Positions 1 through 4,639 of a stretch of 8,234 bases of DNA are shown one piece after another. The notes beneath the pieces are model-generated. The model worked only from the letters and a program-made list of their open reading frames with translations, was not told where the DNA came from and ran no database searches. The translations under genes were made by a program, and so were the position numbers. Within the stretch, counting starts at the first letter, position 1. Each line of letters starts with the position of its first letter. Origin of the DNA: Candidatus Fermentibacteraceae bacterium (GTDB lineage: Bacteria; Fermentibacterota; Fermentibacteria; Fermentibacterales; JCC-6); the NCBI GenBank assembly GCA_030596465.1, contig JAUVJW010000067.1:1-8234 (forward strand), written 5' to 3'.

Positions 1-773
1 GCCCTTGACTGGCCAAGGAGAATTGCAGCACCCATAATCAGCATAGCAGCAATACCGGGGAGCACAGGCACAGGTTTGTGCTTCTTCCAAAGAAGCATAG
101 CCATAAGGAAAAGGCCTACCACCACAACATTTACTTCTCTGGACGATACCCTGAGACCTGATGTTTCCCTGAGATATACTCCATCTCCACCAATAAAACC
201 CTTGAATACTACCCAGACAGAGGCAAGAACAGAAGCAATCAGGATAGTTGTAACAAGAATTTTCATGTTACCGCGATCTTTTAAAATCCACATCGCAGGG
301 AAGAAAAACAGATACCCAAGCATGGATTTCAGAAAGATAGCTGCTGTATCAGCCTCATAACCGGTCAGCAGACCGTGGAAAAAAGCAAGAATACTCAGAA
401 TGAGAAGTACGATTATCAGTTTTCCGGAATGTGTAGATCCAACCCTGCCATCTCCATCTATAAATGCCCCTATCCACAGGAAAAATACCCACAATTGCAG
501 AAGATCATCGATACCAATTCTGAAAGGCCCCGCATAAACACTGAAACCACTCAGAAAAGCGGTGGTAAACACAATCTGCACACCGAACAGCATTGCTGCA
601 AGTCTGGGCGGGTAGGCAAAAAACATTCCGGCAAGAAGGGCGAGAGTCAGTCCACCGGCAATGAGGTAAATCGTGTTGGTAAACATACCAACGACCACAA
701 GAATTCCAATAACCACAAAACCGGCAAGCGCGGTGCTGTCAGTGATCTTACTCTGCAAAACAGTATCCCGCAA
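1..773 (-). CDS. O-antigen ligase/polymerase family membrane protein (Wzy_C/WaaL-like), N-terminal part, cut by window edge
   Basis: The minus strand has an uninterrupted frame from 791 to base 1. It encodes a very hydrophobic protein with about seven to eight predicted membrane helices, for example ALAGFVVIGILVVVGMF, KLIIVLLILSILAFF and ILVTTILIASVLASVWVVF. The order of helices, a short loop with GLLTGYEAD, and a closing LLGQSRA (the 'SR' at the start of the Wzy_C region) fit the O-antigen ligase/polymerase family. Members join or polymerise lipid-linked surface glycans on the outer face of the inner membrane. Which reaction this one performs cannot be told, because the large periplasmic loop and catalytic part lie beyond the edge. 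There is no good start in this frame: the first ATG is at 686, inside a helix. TTG at 773 is the first conventional alternative and is used here; CTG at 785 has GGTGA six bases upstream. A strong ribosome site with ATG at 798 is one base out of frame (separate entry). It directly follows the phosphatase gene and is probably the third gene of its operon. Confidence 0.72.
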   Translation of the reverse strand, partial: MRDTVLQSKITDSTALAGFVVIGILVVVGMFTNTIYLIAGGLTLALLAGMFFAYPPRLAAMLFGVQIVFTTAFLSGFSVYAGPFRIGIDDLLQLWVFFLWIGAFIDGDGRVGSTHSGKLIIVLLILSILAFFHGLLTGYEADTAAIFLKSMLGYLFFFPAMWILKDRGNMKILVTTILIASVLASVWVVFKGFIGGDGVYLRETSGLRVSSREVNVVVVGLFLMAMLLWKKHKPVPVLPGIAAMLIMGAAILLGQSR

Positions 774-788
774 TACCTGTAACAGTAG

Positions 789-812
789 TTTTCACCATAT
801 CAGTTATCACCT
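789..812 (-). other. Ribosome binding site and out-of-frame ATG with A4 run at the start of the ligase gene (apparent one-base frameshift)
   Basis: On the minus strand AGGTGA (812-807) lies eight bases before an ATG (798-796), which itself begins two bases after the phosphatase stop (TGA at 802-800). Read as it stands, the ATG frame ends after 16 codons. Taking one A out of the run AAAA (792-789) joins it to the long frame and gives MVKLLLQVLRDTVLQSKITD, a natural lead-in to the first membrane helix. The seen facts are the signal, the run and the frame offset. A sequencing or assembly error, a real inactivating insertion, or slippage at the A run are all possible. Confidence 0.6.
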
Positions 813-3103
813 GAACCACTATTCATTGCATTCCTTGCTACAACCAGGGCTGTAACATCGTCTTCCTGATCGCCTTCATCACGAAAAAGTTCCACAAGTG
901 AACCAATTGTTCCAATAATCATCTCACCGGACTCCCGGCAATGTCTTGTAACGATATTGCTCAATCGTTCAACTCCAAAGGGTTCCTCGGACGGAGACAT
1001 GGTTTCGGTAATTCCATCAGTGTACAGGAGAAGTCTGTCCCCCGGAGCAATATGCGCCCGGCCCATCTGATACTCTGCCTCAGCCACCACCCCAAGGATC
1101 AAACCCCCCTGATCAAGGTTGTCCACGGTATCACTTTCCCCCAAATGGCAGAGAATCGGTGGATCATGACCCGCAGAGCAGTATTCAATATCGCCGTTCT
1201 CAAGGTCAATGAACGCGAGAAAAAAGGTAATGAAAGTTGCGTCAGGCATTCTGTCACAAAGAACCGCGTTCAATCTTGATGTAGTAAGTTCAACAGACAG
1301 GTTTTCCTTCAAAAGAGTCCCCAGACTTGCCTGAAGCGCTGCCATGAGCATTGCGGCGGGAGCCCCTTTTCCCGACACATCTGCAATTGCCACAGCAAGT
1401 TTACCGTTTGGAAGCTCCAGTACATCGTAGTAATCGCCTCCAACCACCTTTGAGGGAATGCTTACCGCCGCTATCTGCCACCCGGACGGTTGTGGCAGAT
1501 TTCCCGGAAGCAAATCTTTCTGAATACTCCTGGCAAGTTCCAGCTCTCTTTCAAGAGTTTGTCTCTGAAGTTTCTCACCAAAAAGCTGGGCACTCTGAAT
1601 TGCCTGAGCAATCTGTCTGGTAAAACTGTCAAACAACCCCCTGGTGTACTCTACAAAAAAGAACTGCTTTGCGCTGGCCGCGACAATAACACCAAGTCTT
1701 TCACCCCTAACCTCCACAGGCGCTGCCACCATTGAAGCAATGCGAGTGTAACCATTTCGCCTGTTCTCCAGTTTCCGCAGAGAACTTCTTCTGTAGTTGT
1801 TTATCATGAAACCGTGACCTGTTGCGTCTATCCTCTGCTCAATACCGGAGTACCACTCCTGACCAAGATTCTCCATAGCATTCTTTAACTCCCGGCCTTT
1901 GCCATAAGAGTAATCTCCTGTACCATCATTCATGTGGAACCAGCAATAATCTGAATCAGTCAACCTGGTACCAAGTCTGACTGCCGCTGCCCCCAGCTGC
2001 TCCGGTTCAAAACTTGAGTGCAGGGTCTGGCTTAAATCCTGAAGAGTTCCAAGTTCCTTATAACGCTTCTCAAGGATTCTTGCTGTGGGAAGTTGAAGAA
2101 GCATGGTCATAAAGGCAAAAAAAGTGTAAACGGCAACAATAACAATTACAGCTACATCCAGACTGCCGGTTCCCGGAAAAACATTTCCCACCATGTAAAG
2201 ATAAACACCACGCATCATAAGCACTGATACAAAAGTACCCGCAAGAAGGACAATTCTCGTCTTTCTTGAAAGATACTGAACCCATCTCTGGCAGAAACCA
2301 AGCCCCACTGCGGAGAAGATCAGCAGCAGGCTCGAAATATTAAGTTCTATTCCGCTGAATATCTCGTCTGTTGAGCTGAGAACGAAGTTCAGACCCAGCA
2401 CATGAAGCAGGGAGGTTGCAAAAGCAATGCCTGCTGTAAACCTGTAAAGCCACACAGTGAATGGAGTTCTGTCTGTATATACAAATCCTCTGACAGCAGC
2501 GAGAAGAACAAGAGACACAGCCAGAATAGCCAGACGAAGCAAAGGAACCACAGCCGCAGGTCGATCTCTTTTATCTCTGTTCACGGAAAGATCATCAACT
2601 CCGGCAGAGGTATCTATACTTGTGGAGGTAAGGACAGCATCGATGAGAACACCGGCTGCCGCACCGCTTACCTCTCCTACTGTTTCCAGGAAATGGCCGG
2701 TTTGACCTGTAAAGGTTGAATCAACAAAATTACTGACATGACCACTTCCCACCTCGGCCACATTATCAATCCTCCTGCCCAGTTCCCTGACTCTTTCAGC
2801 CCTTTGAGAATCTTCAGGAAGGACCTCCGGCGAGTCAATAATTCCCGCAAAACCTGTTAGTCCCCACAAAAGAATAATGGAAAAGAAGCTGAAAACAAGT
2901 CGCCTGGATAAACTGAGTCCGCTGAGAATCTCACTGGCGCCCAGGTAAAAGAACAAACCCGCGGCAACCATTAGAACGCCTGAGGTGATCCTGGTAAAAA
3001 AACCACCCGAGGAACTGGATGAGATGACAACTATAAAGAGAGCAAGAATTATCAGAGATGCTCTGAGAAACCTTCTGCCGCGAAAAGGAAGCAATCTGCT
3101 CAT
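800..3103 (-). CDS. Membrane-bound PP2C-type serine phosphatase with GAF domain (RsbU/SpoIIE family)
   Basis: The product has 767 residues. About eight membrane helices fall near residues 14-30, 41-60, 68-88, 184-205, 217-240, 256-272, 283-305 and 313-338. A polar segment at 90-183 lies between helices 3 and 4 and should face the periplasm, a likely sensing region. A GAF domain follows at about 365-505 (SMVAAPVEVRGERLGVIVA), then a helical linker (QRQTLERELELARSIQKDLL) and the phosphatase domain at 540-757. The metal-binding motifs of the family are all visible: GGDYYD (555-560), ADVSGKG (574-580), SAGHDPP (643-649), LLYTDGITE (692-700) and EDDVTALVV (747-755), so it looks catalytically intact. 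Relatives dephosphorylate a phosphoserine on an anti-sigma-factor antagonist (STAS domain) and so free a sigma factor or other partner. No STAS protein, anti-sigma kinase or sigma factor is in the window, so its substrate is unknown. The ATG follows the hisS stop after one base (TAG-A-ATG) without a strong ribosome site, which suggests translational coupling. Confidence 0.93.
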   Translation of the reverse strand: MSRLLPFRGRRFLRASLIILALFIVVISSSSSGGFFTRITSGVLMVAAGLFFYLGASEILSGLSLSRRLVFSFFSIILLWGLTGFAGIIDSPEVLPEDSQRAERVRELGRRIDNVAEVGSGHVSNFVDSTFTGQTGHFLETVGEVSGAAAGVLIDAVLTSTSIDTSAGVDDLSVNRDKRDRPAAVVPLLRLAILAVSLVLLAAVRGFVYTDRTPFTVWLYRFTAGIAFATSLLHVLGLNFVLSSTDEIFSGIELNISSLLLIFSAVGLGFCQRWVQYLSRKTRIVLLAGTFVSVLMMRGVYLYMVGNVFPGTGSLDVAVIVIVAVYTFFAFMTMLLQLPTARILEKRYKELGTLQDLSQTLHSSFEPEQLGAAAVRLGTRLTDSDYCWFHMNDGTGDYSYGKGRELKNAMENLGQEWYSGIEQRIDATGHGFMINNYRRSSLRKLENRRNGYTRIASMVAAPVEVRGERLGVIVAASAKQFFFVEYTRGLFDSFTRQIAQAIQSAQLFGEKLQRQTLERELELARSIQKDLLPGNLPQPSGWQIAAVSIPSKVVGGDYYDVLELPNGKLAVAIADVSGKGAPAAMLMAALQASLGTLLKENLSVELTTSRLNAVLCDRMPDATFITFFLAFIDLENGDIEYCSAGHDPPILCHLGESDTVDNLDQGGLILGVVAEAEYQMGRAHIAPGDRLLLYTDGITETMSPSEEPFGVERLSNIVTRHCRESGEMIIGTIGSLVELFRDEGDQEDDVTALVVARNAMNSGSGDN

Positions 3104-3104
3104 T

Positions 3105-4400
3105 CTACTGCAGTTTCGTAGTTATCTCTTCCGGTGATCCGGTAAATACCGTTCCATCCAAAAGATTCTTCATTTTATACTTTCCAGCCGCAACATCATC
3201 AGGTCCAACCGTAACTACAAAGGGAATTCTATATCTTGATGCCTCGCTGAACTGCTTTCCAAGCTTTTTACCGGAAACATCCATCATAACCCTGATACCC
3301 TTATCTCGAAGAGATGCTGCCAGCAACCCGGCAGAAGAAGTTACATCAGGAGAAGACACAGCAATGTACACATCTGCGAGAGCAGCTTCTTTCACACTGT
3401 CAGGAATAAGCCCGTAGGTTTTCAGGAAAAGAGTCAGGGTCAATACGCCCAGACCAAAACCAACCCCTGATATCCTCTTGTTGCCGAAAAGACCCACAAG
3501 GTTATCGTACCTGCCACCGCCACAGAGGGATCTGTTGTTCTCCCCTCCTGTATCCATCAATTCAAAGACTATGCCTGTATAGTAATCAAGTCCTCTCACT
3601 ACACCGGGAGAGAATACAGCACTGTGTATTCCCGCACCCTGAAGCAACTCATTGAATTTCACAACTTCCTGAAATGCAGAACTCTCTGACATCAGGTCGA
3701 TCAACCACTTATCAGAAAGAGCCTCAACAGAAACAAGGGCAATCACCTTCTCTGCCGCACCGGAATCACCACCGCAGGCCTGAAGAAGAAATTCAGTCCA
3801 GGCATCAGGTTTCATCTTGTCACGCTTGTCAATTACTGAAAACACAGCCCCGGCAAGTGATTGCTCCACACCACACCGGGCAAGAGCATCAGACACGAAT
3901 CTTCTGCTGGACCAGCCAATCCTGTAGATAGAAGATGGTGCGTTGAAAGATTTCATAATTCCCTGCAGCACCAGAATTACCTCAAGTTCAGCGGCAAGGC
4001 TCTCTGAACCAAGAATGTCCAGATTGAACTGAAGGAATTCACGAACTCTCCCCCGCTGCGGTCTCTCATACCTGTAACAAAGAGGATTGGAAAACCAGCG
4101 TACCGGCAACTTCAACTCTCCCTGAGCGGCAACCATACGGGCAAGAGACGGAGTCATTTCAGGACGCAGAATCACATCCCGCTTGCCCCTGTCAGTAAAA
4201 CAGTAGCTCTGCCTGCCCACCAACTCGTCACCGGATTTAGCGGCAAAAAGCGCAAGCGGCTCTATTACAGGGCCATCGTATTCCTCAAAGCCCGCCAGAA
4301 CGGATGAAAGAGAAAGAGTTTCAGTAACATATTTTTCTATTCTGAACTCACCGGGGAGCCTTTGTCGCATACCGCTTAAAGGCTTGGTGGAGAGTGTCAT
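3105..4400 (-). CDS. hisS: Histidyl-tRNA synthetase
   Basis: This class II synthetase charges tRNA-His with histidine using ATP, in the cytoplasm. The 431-residue product (E. coli enzyme about 424) shows RPEMTPS (79-85), motif 2 YRYERPQRGRVREF (109-122), the histidine-specific RGLDYYTG (269-276), GGGRYDNL (294-301) and a C-terminal anticodon-binding domain from about 340 (KKLGKQFSEA at 378-387, then VTVGPDDVAAGKYKMKNL). The full anticodon domain argues against HisZ, the shorter paralogue that regulates HisG. Motif 3 is odd: GVGFGLGVLTL (312-322) lacks the Glu-Arg expected after the glycines. The frame can be opened at TTG 4406, but AAGGAG (4412-4407) abuts that codon and is six bases from ATG 4400, so ATG 4400 is chosen. 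It is the first gene of a leftward operon with the phosphatase one base downstream and has its own promoter. Confidence 0.95.
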   Translation of the reverse strand: MTLSTKPLSGMRQRLPGEFRIEKYVTETLSLSSVLAGFEEYDGPVIEPLALFAAKSGDELVGRQSYCFTDRGKRDVILRPEMTPSLARMVAAQGELKLPVRWFSNPLCYRYERPQRGRVREFLQFNLDILGSESLAAELEVILVLQGIMKSFNAPSSIYRIGWSSRRFVSDALARCGVEQSLAGAVFSVIDKRDKMKPDAWTEFLLQACGGDSGAAEKVIALVSVEALSDKWLIDLMSESSAFQEVVKFNELLQGAGIHSAVFSPGVVRGLDYYTGIVFELMDTGGENNRSLCGGGRYDNLVGLFGNKRISGVGFGLGVLTLTLFLKTYGLIPDSVKEAALADVYIAVSSPDVTSSAGLLAASLRDKGIRVMMDVSGKKLGKQFSEASRYRIPFVVTVGPDDVAAGKYKMKNLLDGTVFTGSPEEITTKLQ

Positions 4401-4406
4401 ATACAA

Positions 4407-4412
4407 CTCCTT
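4407..4412 (-). promoter_or_regulatory. Ribosome binding site of hisS (decides the start)
   Basis: AAGGAG on the minus strand is a strong Shine-Dalgarno match. It touches the upstream TTG (4406-4404) directly but stands six bases from ATG (4400-4398), so translation should start at the ATG, two codons inside the longest open frame. Confidence 0.8.
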
Positions 4413-4456
4413 ATAATTTCTTTATTACCTATACAAAACCTCAACATACTTCGAAT

Positions 4457-4485
4457 ATTCTACCCTTATAATTACACCGGTGCAA
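4457..4485 (-). promoter_or_regulatory. Predicted sigma70-type promoter of the hisS operon
   Basis: On the minus strand TTGCAC (4485-4480) and TAGAAT (4462-4457) are separated by exactly 17 bases. The -10 box matches the consensus at five of six positions, the -35 at three. Transcription would begin near 4450, leaving a leader of about 50 bases, too short for a T-box or attenuator. Two perfect 8-base palindromes overlap the promoter: CACCGGTG (4475-4482) in the spacer and GAATATTC (4453-4460) at the -10 box. Either could be a protein site or chance. Confidence 0.5.
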
Positions 4486-4555
4486 CCCCGCAAAAGAAGA
4501 AATCACCGATTAGTAATTATTTGCAGTTCTTGATAAATGAAGCAAATCCTCTCCC

Positions 4556-4587
4556 TTGACATTGCCCCCCCCCATCTACGCCATATT
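4556..4587 (+). promoter_or_regulatory. Candidate promoter with a nine-C run in the spacer, possibly phase-variable
   Basis: TTGACA (4556-4561) is a perfect -35 box. The best downstream -10-like hexamer is CATATT (4582-4587, four of six matches) at a spacing of 20, longer than the usual 16-18. The spacer contains an uninterrupted run of nine C's (4565-4573). Length changes in such runs by strand slippage alter promoter strength in some bacteria, porA of Neisseria being the known example. Losing three C's here would give a spacing of 17. No competing good promoter was found between here and the start codon. The role of the run is inferred. Confidence 0.4.
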
Positions 4588-4590
4588 CAG

Positions 4591-4610
4591 ATGTAAACTG
4601 TATGTTACAT
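4591..4610. repeat. Inverted repeat ATGTAA-N8-TTACAT, candidate operator
   Basis: Perfect six-base arms (4591-4596 and 4605-4610) are separated by eight bases, giving a 20-base dyad that spans about two helical turns. It covers the position where transcription from the CATATT box would start (about 4594), typical of a repressor site. As RNA it would be a weak A/U hairpin, so a DNA-binding site is the likelier reading. The regulator is not identifiable. Confidence 0.4.
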
Positions 4611-4620
4611 AGTGTAGACT

Positions 4621-4630
4621 AAGGAAGTGG
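4621..4630 (+). promoter_or_regulatory. Ribosome binding region of the 943-residue secreted protein
   Basis: The purine-rich AAGGAAGTGG precedes ATG 4640. The better core, AAGGA, is 14 bases away and the weaker GTGG nine, so initiation may be moderate. The start is supported by the signal peptide that begins immediately at this ATG. Confidence 0.45.
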
Positions 4631-4639
4631 GATAATACT

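Larger units (their letters stand above)
4401..4639. other. Divergent intergenic region between the two transcription units
   Basis: No gene is seen in these 239 bases. The left part holds the hisS ribosome site and promoter (minus strand). The right part holds a candidate promoter with a C9 run, an inverted repeat and the ribosome site of the large secreted protein (plus strand). Bases 4500-4550 are A/T-rich and show nothing I can assign. No rho-independent terminator is apparent, as expected between divergent genes. Confidence 0.7.

Noticed and set aside
76..855. Plus-strand open frames of 60-135 codons opposite the left-edge gene
   Set aside because: They are low-complexity, Lys/Thr/Asn/His-rich readings antisense to a continuous membrane-protein frame with clear helices; no convincing ribosome sites or recognisable domains.
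941..2719. Several open frames of 71-112 codons inside the phosphatase gene on both strands
   Set aside because: Shadows of a gene with intact family motifs along its whole length; no independent support.
3105..4400. HisZ (regulatory subunit of ATP phosphoribosyltransferase) instead of HisRS
   Set aside because: The anticodon-binding domain is complete and motif 2 and RGLDYYTG are well kept; only motif 3 is unusual.
4401..4456. T-box or attenuator leader for hisS
   Set aside because: The predicted leader is about 50 bases with no T-box sequence or terminator hairpin.
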